Below, one piece after another: positions 15,296 to 24,703 of a stretch of 64,000 bases of DNA. Numbering within the stretch: the stretch's first letter is position 1; the number at the start of each line of letters is the position of its first letter. The notes beneath the pieces were generated by a model. The model saw nothing but the letters and a program-made list of their open reading frames with translations, made no database searches and had not been told where the DNA came from. The stretch is from Psychrobacillus sp. FSL K6-2836 (GTDB lineage: Bacteria > Bacillota > Bacilli > Bacillales_A > Planococcaceae): positions 2,914,001 through 2,978,000 of the forward strand of contig NZ_JBBOOM010000001.1 of assembly GCF_038003085.1 (NCBI RefSeq), given 5' to 3'. Both the position numbers and the translations under genes were made by a program.

Positions 15296-18085
15296 ATGGA
15301 GAATAAATGGAAGTTTGGTATACGTTCTAAGATTACCATCGGATACATCATTATTATTATTTGTTTATTTGCTTCCGTTATTATATTGAACAATCAAATT
15401 CGTTCACTTCAGCAAGAAAGAAATTATCTCCTTCAATATAATAACGAAGTAGAAACATTGACAAATAACGTAGAAAAATTCGTGATGGACATGCAGGCAG
15501 GTCAGCGAGGATTTATTATTACAGGGAATGAAATCTACTTAGAGCCTTACTATAAAGCAGCGGGTGAGTGGCAGATTGAATTCGAGGAACTGTATCAGTT
15601 AATGGCTGACAAACCAGATCAGCAACAAAAACTCCAAGTGGTAAGAGAAACAATTGACCTATGGATAGCTGAGGCTGGGGAAAATGCGATAAGACTTAAA
15701 AGGGATAATAATGATGCTGCTATTCAAGAATTCTATGCAAATGATCGTGGTCGCGAATATATGCAGTCTATAAGAATCCAGTTTAATGACTTTCGAGAAT
15801 CTGAAAGAGAAATTGCACAAGTTAGAGCTGAGGAGTTAGATAGGCAAAATAATACATTAACTGTAGGATTATTTGGACTACTCCTTGCTGTTTCTATAAT
15901 TGCGATAACAATATCAAACCAGGTTTCCAAATCGATTGTGAGAACAATTAATGAAGTAGCGCAAACCATAAAAAAAATTGCTTCTGAAAATGGTGATCTC
16001 AAAGAAAGAATAAATGTAAACACTAATGATGAAATAAACGAGCTTGCAAATGCAACAAATGAGCTATTGGATAACTTGGATGACCGAGAATGGTTACAAA
16101 CAAATCTAGCTGAAATTGTGACAAAATATCAGGGCGTTGCTTCTATAGACGCACTTGCAAAAGTATTTATGTCTGAAATAGCTATAATGACCAACTCTTC
16201 ATTTGGTGCATTTTATGTAAGAGAAACAAACGATCACGAGAATTATTTCATCAAGAAAGCATCCTTTGCCGATACTTCTCCTCCTCAGAAGGAAATAGGA
16301 AGAGAAAGTTTTCGTTTAGGGCAAGGCTTGATTGGACAGTGTGCACAAGAGAAACATAGCTTTGTATTTAATGAAATACCAAAAGATTATCGCTATATAT
16401 CTACAGGTTTAGGGGAGGTACCCCCTCGTAGTATATTTATTGTTCCTATATTGTTTGAAGAGGACGTCATTGCAGTGATGGAACTTGCTACCATGTATGA
16501 ATATAGTAAGCTACAGCAGGACTTAGTAAAACAAATTGTGGAAACCTTTGGATTGTCCATTAATAGTGTAATGGGACGTATGGAAATTGTTCGACTATTA
16601 AACGAATCCAGAGCAATGACAGAGGAATTACAAGTACAGTCTGAAGAATTACAAACTCAATCCGAAGAGCTTCAAATGCAAACGGAAGAATTAACACAAA
16701 TTAATGAACAATTAGAAGAAAAAACAAAGGATGCGGAAACAAAAACCGAAGAGCTAGAGAAAATTAGACAAGAATTAGAAGAAAAGGCAGAGCAACTTAC
16801 ACTACATTCAAACTATAAATCAGAGTTTCTTGCGAATATGTCTCATGAACTCCGAACACCTTTGAACAGTATCCTCATACTTTCGGAAATGCTAGCAGAA
16901 AACGCTCAAGGGCGTTTAGCAGATGAGGATGCGGAGTTTGCAAATGTTATACATTCTTCAGGGGAAGATTTACTCTCATTAATAAATGATATATTAGATC
17001 TTTCTAAGGTAGAGGCAGGTAAATTCGAAGTTCTATTTGAAGAAGTGAATTTAAGTGAATTACCTGTACATATGGAGCATGTATTCTCACCTGTTGCACA
17101 GAAGAAAGATTTAGAATTTCATATTTTCAAAGCGGAGGATGTAAAAGACCTTTTCTTTACAGATGAAAAAAGGTTTCAGCAAATTTTAAAAAATCTTCTA
17201 TCAAATGCTTTTAAATTCACTAAACAAGGTTCCGTTGCTTTAACGATTAAACAAATTGATAGCCAATTGCAAACAGAGGAAATGAGAGCAATAAGTAAAG
17301 ATTGGTTGGAAGTATCGATAGCCGACACTGGCATCGGTATTCCGATAGACAAGCATGAGCTTATCTTTGAAACATTCCAGCAAGCAGATGGCGCAACTGT
17401 TCGTAAGTATGGCGGAACAGGTCTTGGTTTATCTATTTGTAAAGAGTTTGCTAAGCTCCTTGGTGGCTGGATTACTCTTCAAAGTGAAGAGGGTGTAGGT
17501 AGCATATTTAAACTGATTGTTCCCAGTTTACCAAACGGCCTTATTTTAGATAAACATCTAAATATAGGTTATTCAGAAGTAGCTGCCACACATGTATCAT
17601 TGGAGCCGCTCACAGATTTTGTGCCAGACTTCGCTAGTCTAGATATGCAAGAGCACAAAATAAAAGAAAAAAATGAAATGTTAGCTTCTTTGCATGATCA
17701 TTCGAATGTCTTCCAAGACAAAAACATCTTAATCGTTGATGATGATTACCGTAATATATATGCTCTTAAAACAGCCCTTGAAAGAAGGGGTATGAATACT
17801 CTTATAGCTAAAGACGGTATCGAATGTTTGGATATACTACAGGGTGAAGCCGAAATTGATATTGTATTAATGGACATCATGATGCCGAATATGGATGGAT
17901 ATGAAACGATGTCTAGAATTAGAAATGATCTACAATTTAAAGAATTGCCTGTTATAGCTTTAACAGCCAAAGCAATGAAAAATGATCGAGATAAGTGTCT
18001 GGAAGCTGGTGCTTCTGACTACATCAGTAAACCGCTAAATCTAGATCAACTATTCTCTGTACTTCGAGTATGGTTAGTATCTTAA
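15296..18085 (+). CDS. Hybrid sensor histidine kinase (CHASE3-HAMP-GAF-HisKA-HATPase-REC)
   Basis: 929 residues. Membrane helices at about 13-31 and 186-205 flank a CHASE3-like extracellular domain (QAGQRGFIITGNE). HAMP covers about 207-262 and GAF about 285-430. A heptad coiled coil (EELQVQSEELQTQSEELQMQ) covers about 440-505. The HisKA site is His517 in ANMSHELRTPLNS. The HATPase boxes are NLLSNAFKFT, DTGIGIP and GGTGLGLS. The C-terminal receiver has Asp860 in LMDIMMPNMDG. The CheR gene 12 bases downstream suggests one signalling unit. The ligand is unknown. Confidence 0.93.
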   Translation: MENKWKFGIRSKITIGYIIIIICLFASVIILNNQIRSLQQERNYLLQYNNEVETLTNNVEKFVMDMQAGQRGFIITGNEIYLEPYYKAAGEWQIEFEELYQLMADKPDQQQKLQVVRETIDLWIAEAGENAIRLKRDNNDAAIQEFYANDRGREYMQSIRIQFNDFRESEREIAQVRAEELDRQNNTLTVGLFGLLLAVSIIAITISNQVSKSIVRTINEVAQTIKKIASENGDLKERINVNTNDEINELANATNELLDNLDDREWLQTNLAEIVTKYQGVASIDALAKVFMSEIAIMTNSSFGAFYVRETNDHENYFIKKASFADTSPPQKEIGRESFRLGQGLIGQCAQEKHSFVFNEIPKDYRYISTGLGEVPPRSIFIVPILFEEDVIAVMELATMYEYSKLQQDLVKQIVETFGLSINSVMGRMEIVRLLNESRAMTEELQVQSEELQTQSEELQMQTEELTQINEQLEEKTKDAETKTEELEKIRQELEEKAEQLTLHSNYKSEFLANMSHELRTPLNSILILSEMLAENAQGRLADEDAEFANVIHSSGEDLLSLINDILDLSKVEAGKFEVLFEEVNLSELPVHMEHVFSPVAQKKDLEFHIFKAEDVKDLFFTDEKRFQQILKNLLSNAFKFTKQGSVALTIKQIDSQLQTEEMRAISKDWLEVSIADTGIGIPIDKHELIFETFQQADGATVRKYGGTGLGLSICKEFAKLLGGWITLQSEEGVGSIFKLIVPSLPNGLILDKHLNIGYSEVAATHVSLEPLTDFVPDFASLDMQEHKIKEKNEMLASLHDHSNVFQDKNILIVDDDYRNIYALKTALERRGMNTLIAKDGIECLDILQGEAEIDIVLMDIMMPNMDGYETMSRIRNDLQFKELPVIALTAKAMKNDRDKCLEAGASDYISKPLNLDQLFSVLRVWLVS

Positions 18086-18097
18086 GGGAGTTATAAG

Positions 18098-18955
18098 ATG
18101 GACAAGCAATGTGAAAATATGGAACTTGAAGCCGTAGATATACAATACGAAGGCATGGAAATCGATTTCTTGCTAGAAGCAATCTATCGCTTATCAGGAT
18201 TCGATTTTCGGAAATACAATCGATCTTCCATTTCTCGTCGTATTCACAATCGCATGAATATTAATGGCCTTGAGACGATCACAGGTTTACTCGATAAGGT
18301 GATACATGAAGAGGATTTTTTAGAACAAATGCTAAATGATTTTTCTATCAACGTAACAGAAATGTTTCGTAACCCCAGCTTCTTCAAAGCTTTTAGAAAA
18401 GAAGTAGTACCTATTCTTCGTGAGTATCCAGAGATTCGTATTTGGCATGCTGGATGTGCGACGGGTGAAGAGGTATACTCCATGGCAATTTTGTTAGAAG
18501 AAGAGGGACTCAAGGACAAAACAGTCATATATGCGACAGATATGAATGAACAAGTATTAGAAAAGGCTAGCAAAGGAGCTTTTCCTATCCAGAAAATGCA
18601 AGCATATACAAAAAACTATATGCTTGCTGGGGGAAATTACGCATTTTCTGAGTACTATAAAGCAGATCATCAATATGCTTATTTCCACCCGTCGATACTA
18701 GAAAACATTATCTTTGCACAGCATAACCTAGTGACAGATCAATCGTTCAATGAGTTTCATGTTATTATATGCCGAAATGTCCTTATTTACTTTACTTCAG
18801 AGCTTCAGGAGCAGGTACAACATCTGTTCTATGAGAGTTTAAGTCCTAAGGGCTTCCTCGGGTTGGGGGACAAAGAAACGCTCCGATTCTCTCAAACCAT
18901 GGAAAATTATCAAGAAATAGCAGGCAACGAACGTATTTATCAAAGGGTTAGATAA
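18098..18955 (+). CDS. CheR-type protein-glutamate methyltransferase
   Basis: 285 residues: CheR N-terminal helical domain (FDFRKYNRSSISRRIHNRM) then the SAM-binding domain with IWHAGCATGEEVYS, YATDMNEQVL and the HVIICRNVLIYF motif. No chemoreceptor or other che gene is near. It follows the hybrid kinase directly, so it probably modifies the kinase or a partner receptor rather than a classical chemotaxis array. Such kinase-CheR pairs are known in non-chemotactic signalling; the target is inference. Confidence 0.9.
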   Translation: MDKQCENMELEAVDIQYEGMEIDFLLEAIYRLSGFDFRKYNRSSISRRIHNRMNINGLETITGLLDKVIHEEDFLEQMLNDFSINVTEMFRNPSFFKAFRKEVVPILREYPEIRIWHAGCATGEEVYSMAILLEEEGLKDKTVIYATDMNEQVLEKASKGAFPIQKMQAYTKNYMLAGGNYAFSEYYKADHQYAYFHPSILENIIFAQHNLVTDQSFNEFHVIICRNVLIYFTSELQEQVQHLFYESLSPKGFLGLGDKETLRFSQTMENYQEIAGNERIYQRVR

Positions 18956-19022
18956 TGGGCTTAAGAAGTAGGAAACTTCTACTCATAGGAAACTATTTAC
19001 CAATAAATTATAAAATAAAAAG

Positions 19023-19058
19023 CGCAAGAATGTTGTTCTTTCAACATTCTTGCGTTTT
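19023..19058. terminator. Bidirectional terminator between convergent genes
   Basis: The 13-bp perfect stem CGCAAGAATGTTG / CAACATTCTTGCG is followed by TTTTAT on the plus strand. It serves the CheR gene and, in the opposite sense, the phosphatase gene. Confidence 0.85.
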
Positions 19059-19061
19059 ATA

Positions 19062-20201
19062 TTATTTCTTAGATTTAATCATTAACAAACACATATCGTC
19101 TGGTTGAGCCGTTTGTTTATCTTTTGTTAATAGGTTATCAATCAGTGACTGTGATTGGTTCCACTTTTTAGAAGCTAAATGTTCAAGCTGCTTTTCTGAT
19201 TCTATTTCACATGGTCCCATTGCTTCTAAAACGCCATCTGTATACAATATAATTTGTATATCTTTCTCGTACGTAATGACCTCTTTTTTTACCTCTATCT
19301 CATCAAAGAATCCGACGGCACAGCTTCCTTTATCTATTGGAATCATTTTGTTATCGTCGACAAGTGCAAATCCCGGTGGATGACCAGCATTCACGTACTC
19401 TATTGTTTTCAGTTCTGTGTCTACTACCATATATATGGCTGTAAAATAATAAGGAATTCCAATCTTCTCGTTATGTAAAACAAGCATATAGCGATTTAAC
19501 TCCTTTATAACAAGTTCGGGATCTACTAATTGCTTAATAGATTCTCTTAATACAGAGGATATAAACATACATACTAGGGAAGCAGAAATACCATGTCCCA
19601 TCATGTCCAACAAAACGATTGCATATCGATGTTCACTTATTTTATGCCAATAGTACATGTCCCCCGCAAGATTAAAGGAGGGGAGGTATGATACTTCTAT
19701 TTGAATCTTTTCTTCTTTAAAGGGAGGAGTTAAAAGACTTCTTTGGACATGTGTAGCTAAGTCTAGTTCGTATTGAATTTTGTTTTCATGCTGTGTATGC
19801 CAATCAAGTTCTGCCTTTAAACGAAGGGCTACACGAATTCGTGCTAATAGCTCTACTTTATTTATTGGCTTAGTTATGTAATCGATTCCACCAATATCAA
19901 GAGCTTCAGCTAATTTGTTTTTATCCTCTAGTGCTGTTACAAAAATAATTTGGATATCCTTAAATCGCTCATTTTGTTTGATGCGTTTACAAGCCTCAAT
20001 GCCATCAATTTCGGGCATCATAATGTCTAGTAAGATTAAATCCACCGAATTAAAGGTTGGATTTGGGTTGTCCAGCTGTAAATAATCAAATAACATTTGA
20101 GCCGATGTTAGTGGTACAGTATCTTTATAACCAGCGCTATCTAATATTTTTTCTATTACAAATAGATTGACTGTATTGTCATCTACCAGTAGAATCGTCA
20201 T
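19062..20201 (-). CDS. Response regulator with PP2C (SpoIIE/RsbU-type) phosphatase output
   Basis: 379 residues. The receiver domain (1-120) has acidic pocket DD7-8 and phospho-acceptor Asp59 in LILLDIMMPEIDG. A linker is followed by a SpoIIE-type PP2C domain with SYLPSFNLAGDMYYW, VLLDMMGHGISASLV, VNAGHPPG and ILYTDGVLEA, which carry the metal-binding Asp/Gly residues. By family knowledge it should dephosphorylate an anti-anti-sigma (RsbV-like) protein under control of a kinase. The hybrid kinase and CheR next door are likely upstream partners, but no rsbV/rsbW is in the window. Confidence 0.92.
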   Translation of the reverse strand: MTILLVDDNTVNLFVIEKILDSAGYKDTVPLTSAQMLFDYLQLDNPNPTFNSVDLILLDIMMPEIDGIEACKRIKQNERFKDIQIIFVTALEDKNKLAEALDIGGIDYITKPINKVELLARIRVALRLKAELDWHTQHENKIQYELDLATHVQRSLLTPPFKEEKIQIEVSYLPSFNLAGDMYYWHKISEHRYAIVLLDMMGHGISASLVCMFISSVLRESIKQLVDPELVIKELNRYMLVLHNEKIGIPYYFTAIYMVVDTELKTIEYVNAGHPPGFALVDDNKMIPIDKGSCAVGFFDEIEVKKEVITYEKDIQIILYTDGVLEAMGPCEIESEKQLEHLASKKWNQSQSLIDNLLTKDKQTAQPDDMCLLMIKSKK

Positions 20202-20451
20202 TGGTTATTTCCCCCTGTATTTAAAAAGATAGTTTTGTATTTTATTATTTAAAAATAATAGCTAAACTCATTATCTCTTTATTATACAAAAGAATACACA
20301 GATACGGTATGTTTTAAAGATGATTAAATACTTCAATTTAAAATCTTGTTCAATATACTTGTATCAAGGTGTCCAATTTAACGCTAATAGGAACTCGCTA
20401 CCTAACACAAAATTGGTGATATGGACGTACCATTTCTATTTTAGTCTCCTA

Positions 20452-21240
20452 TCATTCGTTACTGAATTTTTTATTGGAAATCCAATAGTTTGTTACAAAT
20501 ACTGCCAAGATCACACAAAGAAAGGTTAGCGCTAGATTGCCTATTGCGTTTGAATTTACAGAACCTGTTATGAGTACTTCCATAGCATACATACTCATAC
20601 TAGCAGGGTTTACTAAATCTATGACTGAACTTAAGCCCACAATAACTCTGCAAGCTATTAAACACGCAATGGAAATTAATGCGATAAGGCCGGGACTATT
20701 TATAAGAGTGCTAATCATAGTTGTAAACGAGACTATAAAAAGAACCCAGACAAGATAAAATAATAGGCCTATGAGCATATCGGAAACAGCAACATTTGTG
20801 AATAGAAAATTCACGTATAGATAGGATGCAAGGTACCCAACAGTAATACTAAATGCAGTAAAAATATAGTTAGAAGCAATTTTGCCTCCTACGTATGAAC
20901 GAACCGCTACAGGTCTGGTTAATATAAAGGCTAGCATTCCGTTCGCTTTATCGGTTTGTATAATCCCCATCAAAGAGATTGCGATAATCATAATTCCTAG
21001 TTGGTCAAATTGTGAAGCTAACGTTCCAGCTAAAATCTCTCCACCTTGCTGAGCAGTCATACTAGGGTCAATCGTAATGCCTTGACCGCTCCCTAAAGCT
21101 TCTAATATGGTAGGTAAGTAATATGTCATTACAGGTTGTGTAATGCCTAATAAGATAAATACTAGCGGCAGCCAAATGATTTTAAAATCTCGTATCATCT
21201 GGGTAAATTCTTTGTTTACGAGGACTATAAAGCTATTCAT
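20452..21240 (-). CDS. ABC-2 type permease (YxlG-like)
   Basis: 262 residues with six predicted membrane helices. The N-terminus is MNSFIVLVNKEFTQMIRDFK and the domain typical of ABC-2 exporters. The start overlaps the stop of the ATPase gene by four bases. Bases 20202-20451 downstream hold no gene, only a weak CCAATTT/AAATTGG inverted repeat. Confidence 0.88.
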   Translation of the reverse strand: MNSFIVLVNKEFTQMIRDFKIIWLPLVFILLGITQPVMTYYLPTILEALGSGQGITIDPSMTAQQGGEILAGTLASQFDQLGIMIIAISLMGIIQTDKANGMLAFILTRPVAVRSYVGGKIASNYIFTAFSITVGYLASYLYVNFLFTNVAVSDMLIGLLFYLVWVLFIVSFTTMISTLINSPGLIALISIACLIACRVIVGLSSVIDLVNPASMSMYAMEVLITGSVNSNAIGNLALTFLCVILAVFVTNYWISNKKFSNE

Positions 21241-22142
21241 TTTTCCACCACCAATTTCAAAAAGATTTCTTCTAATGTATCGTTTCCGATTTCAAACTTT
21301 AGGATATTTACATTATGCTTCAGTGCATGACTTAGTAATAAGTTTTTGTTAGTTTCAAGGTTTTCAACTTTCACCTTTAGCTTATTCCCAATTACTTCTA
21401 TGCCTTTCACGTAAGGTAATTCTTCTACAATGCCAATCCATTTTTGATCCTTCTCTGTAATCTCTATATTTAATTTATTGTCACCATTTCTTTGAAGTAG
21501 TTCAGTAATTGATGTATCCTCAATTTTCAATCCATCTTTAATAACTATAAATCTCTCACAGATTTCTTGTGCATCACCTAAAATATGTGTTGATAGTAGA
21601 ATCGTTGTTTCCTTTTTTATTTCTTGAATAAGGTTTAATACTTCTCTTCGACCAATAGGGTCTAAGGCAGAAACTGGCTCATCCATAATAATGAGGGAAG
21701 GCTTATGTAGTAAAGTTTGAGCAATTCCAAGTCGTTGTTTCATGCCTCCTGAAAATGTACCTACTTTCGTGTCTTCCTCTTTGCTTAATCCAACTTTTTT
21801 TAAAATGATTGGAATAGAGCTCGTTAATACATTTTTACTTAGTCCCGAAAGTTTTCCCATGAACATAAGTGTCTCTCTAGCTGTCATCCAATGAAAGAAG
21901 TTTGGATATTGTGGTAAGTATCCAATTTCTTTTTTCATCGAAGAAATTTTTTTTCCGTTTAAGAGTATTTCACCAGTGTCTGGATTAATAATATCTGCGA
22001 TCATTTTAATGAGCGTCGATTTCCCAGCTCCATTCGGTCCGATTAGTCCGACACAATCTCCTGATTGTAGCTCCATCGAGAAGCTGTCGACTGCAGTTTT
22101 GTTTTTAAAAGTTTTCTTTACATTTCTGATTTCCAATTTCAA
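21237..22142 (-). CDS. ABC transporter ATP-binding protein (YxlF-like)
   Basis: 301 residues. Walker A is GPNGAGKSTL (about 36-45), the Q-loop is YLPQYPNF, the signature is FSGGMKQR, Walker B is LIIMDEPVSALDP and the H-loop is LLSTHIL. The C-terminal 80 residues form the accessory domain common in exporter ATPases. It is coupled by 4-base overlaps to the genes on both sides. With the PLDc_N protein and permease it reproduces the yxlE-yxlF-yxlG order of the B. subtilis sigY locus, although no sigY is present here. Confidence 0.92.
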   Translation of the reverse strand: MKLEIRNVKKTFKNKTAVDSFSMELQSGDCVGLIGPNGAGKSTLIKMIADIINPDTGEILLNGKKISSMKKEIGYLPQYPNFFHWMTARETLMFMGKLSGLSKNVLTSSIPIILKKVGLSKEEDTKVGTFSGGMKQRLGIAQTLLHKPSLIIMDEPVSALDPIGRREVLNLIQEIKKETTILLSTHILGDAQEICERFIVIKDGLKIEDTSITELLQRNGDNKLNIEITEKDQKWIGIVEELPYVKGIEVIGNKLKVKVENLETNKNLLLSHALKHNVNILKFEIGNDTLEEIFLKLVVEK

Positions 22143-22378
22143 AATCGCTCACTATCCTTTCTTCCTATAACAAAATACAGAATAGGTCCAATTGTATTGC
22201 CAAAAATTATTATTAGCGTCCATATGAGTACATTATTCCTTCTGCTTTTATTTCTGTACAAATCTATTAATGCCACCATTGCAAGTATGAATCCTACTAA
22301 AATAACTGGAAGTACAATAGGTAGAAACGACATTAAATCAAAGTCCTTTAAATCATCTATTCCATAATGTAATTGCAT
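22139..22378 (-). CDS. PLDc_N-domain membrane protein (YxlE-like)
   Basis: 79 residues from the ATG at 22378, chosen because GAAGGAG precedes it; the longer frame to 22447 runs into the regulatory palindrome. Two membrane helices (about 20-40 and 50-70) carry the PLDc_N hallmark IIFGNTIGPILYFVIGR. It is the first gene of the three-gene ABC operon. In B. subtilis the homologous small protein restrains SigY; here its role may be in ABC function. Confidence 0.85.
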   Translation of the reverse strand: MQLHYGIDDLKDFDLMSFLPIVLPVILVGFILAMVALIDLYRNKSRRNNVLIWTLIIIFGNTIGPILYFVIGRKDSERF

Positions 22379-22441
22379 AATCCCAACTCCTTCAATAATT
22401 TCATTTTCATTATTGATAATGATAACATGATAAGTTATTTT

Positions 22442-22486
22442 TTGCACTAGTTATTCTTATTCTTTATAATGAGAATAAGAATAACT
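22442..22486. promoter_or_regulatory. Promoter embedded in a 15-bp perfect inverted repeat (operator)
   Basis: TTGCAC (22442-22447), 17 bases, TATAAT (22465-22470) is a near-consensus promoter for the HTH regulator. The -10 lies in the 8-base spacer of a perfect inverted repeat AGTTATTCTTATTCT / AGAATAAGAATAACT (22449-22463, 22472-22486). The site also sits just upstream of the divergent ABC operon. This is the geometry expected for an autorepressor controlling both operons. Confidence 0.75.
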
Positions 22487-22501
22487 AAGTGAGGGGATAG
22501 A

Positions 22502-23047
22502 ATGTTAAATAAAGTTGAAGTTCTAATGCATCCAGTACGAATGAAAATTTCTCAAGCATTATTAAGGAATAAAGAAGATGGACTAACACCATTAGAAATG
22601 GTCAAAATCATTAAAGATGTGCCACAAGCAACACTCTACAGACATATACAAGTGTTATTGGACTCCGAAATAATTCGTGTAATAAAGGAAAAAAAGGTGA
22701 AGTCGGTATCTGAGAAATATTATGTATTAAATGAAGAGAAGCTGAAACTTGACCAAGATGAATGGAATCAAGCGTCACAACAAGAAAAACTGGATTTTGT
22801 ATCCTTTTATCAATTATCACTAATGACTCAATATCAAAATTATTTAAAGAAAATAGAAGAAACGAACGATTCTCCTGATGGAGCGACATTTTCTTTAGTG
22901 GAATTAAAAATGAATGATGGAGACTTCCTAAATTTTCAAAATGAGCTAAAAGAAATCTTAACTAAATACTACCATTCTACGAAGGACCAAAATGAAAAAG
23001 ATACCCCTGTGCGAACAATAGCGGTTACAATTATTCCAGATACATGA
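22502..23047 (+). CDS. ArsR-like winged-helix transcriptional regulator
   Basis: 181 residues. The N-terminal winged helix (1-80) contains EVLMHPVRMKISQALL, TPLEMVKIIKDVPQATLYRHIQVL and a basic wing VIKEKKVKSVSEKYY. The C-terminal 100 residues are helical and probably bind a ligand or dimerise. GAGGGG precedes the ATG. It is divergent from the yxlEFG-like operon and presumably binds the palindrome between them. A decayed copy of its last about 95 bases lies at 27862-27957. Confidence 0.88.
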   Translation: MLNKVEVLMHPVRMKISQALLRNKEDGLTPLEMVKIIKDVPQATLYRHIQVLLDSEIIRVIKEKKVKSVSEKYYVLNEEKLKLDQDEWNQASQQEKLDFVSFYQLSLMTQYQNYLKKIEETNDSPDGATFSLVELKMNDGDFLNFQNELKEILTKYYHSTKDQNEKDTPVRTIAVTIIPDT

Positions 23048-23075
23048 AGTAGTAATTGCGAGGGAGGTAATAATT

Positions 23076-23540
23076 ATGGAACAACTTCAACAAGCTATAG
23101 AAATGCGACGAGACGGAAAGATTGAAGAGTCTATAAAAATATTAGAAAGTATCCCTGATAAAGATGGGCGTATATATTTTGAATGTGGATGGAATTATAG
23201 TGTTCTAGACAATGCAAATAAGGCCATCAAGTATTATGAGTTAGCCATTGAACTAGAGTTACCAAAGGAATTAAAGCAAAAAGCTTATATGGATCTTGGT
23301 TTTAATTATTTTTCACTTCATCGGTATGAAGAGGCAGAACAAATACTCTATAATGGCATAGGGAAATTTCATGATTCGGAAGCATTTCGTGCAATGCTTG
23401 CTGTAGTACGTTATAAGCTAGGGCATTCAAGGGAGGGCATGATTGATTTAATGCAGCTATTACTTGAATTATATCCGAATCCGAGTAAGGAAATTGCCAA
23501 GTACAGAACAGAACTAATGCATTATGTCCAACAAAGGTAG
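23076..23540 (+). CDS. Tetratricopeptide-repeat protein
   Basis: 154 residues with a GGAGG site. It consists of TPR-like helical pairs (AIEMRRDGKIEESIKIL, YSVLDNANKAIKYYELAIEL, GFNYFSLHRYEEAEQILYNG). No signal peptide; cytoplasmic. It lies 28 bases after the regulator, so it is probably co-transcribed. Likely a protein-interaction scaffold; partner unknown. Confidence 0.8.
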   Translation: MEQLQQAIEMRRDGKIEESIKILESIPDKDGRIYFECGWNYSVLDNANKAIKYYELAIELELPKELKQKAYMDLGFNYFSLHRYEEAEQILYNGIGKFHDSEAFRAMLAVVRYKLGHSREGMIDLMQLLLELYPNPSKEIAKYRTELMHYVQQR

Positions 23541-23549
23541 AGGTGAATT

Positions 23550-24083
23550 ATGACGATAATAGAAAAGGTAAAAGCGGCTTTAACTGGAGTTGGTGTAGGT
23601 GGTTTTCATACTGGTATGGTACCTCCATATGACCGCTATGATTTATATTTAAATGATCTGGACATGGAAGTAAGAAGAAGTGCAACTACAGCTTTTACGA
23701 TGCAACTTGGTACTTGGCATGCTGGTAGTAGTTTTTCGTTTACCCCTCAGCATAAACGTAAGTTTGTCGGTGGTTTTGGAGATGTAAAATGGCATGAATT
23801 TCATCACTATATAAAAGCATTTGTCACATATCATCAGGAAATTCAACGAGATTTTCCGATTATGTATGCATTTATTGTATGGTTTTTTATTCATTTGGAG
23901 GACGAGAAACTAATATCGTTTGAAGAAAGGTTTCCAGAATTAGACCCTATTTGGTGTAATCGACTTAGGAAAGAAGTTTTACAGCCGAATGCGGACATTA
24001 ACATACCTCATATGAAACATTTTTTTAGAGAAACAAAGCTAGAGCCATTTTTTAAAGATGATTTTTGGAATGACGAAAACTAA
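23550..24083 (+). CDS. Hypothetical protein
   Basis: 177 residues; family not recognised. AGGTG lies before the start and the gap to the TPR gene is nine bases, so it ends that operon. It is rich in aromatic residues and His (FGDVKWHEFHHYIKAFVTYH), has no signal peptide and no clear membrane helix. The terminator follows directly at 24091. Confidence 0.7.
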   Translation: MTIIEKVKAALTGVGVGGFHTGMVPPYDRYDLYLNDLDMEVRRSATTAFTMQLGTWHAGSSFSFTPQHKRKFVGGFGDVKWHEFHHYIKAFVTYHQEIQRDFPIMYAFIVWFFIHLEDEKLISFEERFPELDPIWCNRLRKEVLQPNADINIPHMKHFFRETKLEPFFKDDFWNDEN

Positions 24084-24090
24084 AATAAGA

Positions 24091-24127
24091 CTCCAATCAA
24101 TTTACTGAACTGATCGGGGGCTTTTTT
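24091..24127 (+). terminator. Terminator of the regulator-TPR operon
   Basis: CTCCAATCA pairs with TGATCGGGGG, followed by six T. Confidence 0.7.
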
Positions 24128-24199
24128 ACATAATACTTGGAAACTCCATTAAAGCTAATTCTTCATTATTAAATTGGAGAGAGGTCTTTCTTTATATGA

Positions 24200-24370
24200 A
24201 GACTTATAGAAGGAACTTCCCAGCACTTAGATAGCCCAACTCTATTAGACGGTGAAAATAGATTAAAGAATTTGATTGAAATGTTCGGCAGTCAAATGTT
24301 TGAAGGTATTGATGGAGATAAAAAAGACTACATAATAACAAAGGTTCAGAATAATTTAGAAAACTTGTAA
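24200..24370 (+). pseudogene. C-terminal gene remnant, unidentified
   Basis: A frame open from just after a TGA reads GTSQHLDSPTLLDGENRLKN and on to a stop at 24368 (52 codons from 24212). It has protein-like composition but no start codon or ribosome binding site. The words around it (ATAGAAGGAACTT) recur at about 28112. It looks like the tail of a decayed gene; family unknown. The rest of 24128-24703 has only the hairpin at 24483. Confidence 0.4.
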
Positions 24371-24482
24371 AGACAGTAATTGGATAGCTGATTACAAAAG
24401 GATTCGTGTAATCGAGATAAAAGAATAAAGAATTGCCTGTCCAAAAGTTGAACTAGGGCAGATTTTTCATCATCATATAACT

Positions 24483-24526
24483 GAAGCTTCTCATGAGTTT
24501 AAAACTCTGGAAGGCTTCTTTTTTTT
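24483..24526 (+). terminator. Terminator hairpin before the MacB-like genes
   Basis: GAAGCTTC...GAGTTT / AAACTC...GAAGGCTTC with eight T. It resembles the short terminator repeats at 5030 and 12501. Confidence 0.65.
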
Positions 24527-24703
24527 GGATGTCAATAATTTCTACATCTAGTCAACTTACTAAAATAGGGCTGTCGCCTTAGTGGATAATTAGGCTCTAG
24601 AGCGTTAATTTCATAATTTAGTATCGTATGATTATTATGAAAGTTAGAAAAATTGTATTTATAAAAAAACAGAAAAATTCTATAGGAGAAAGGAGCGGGA
24701 ATT

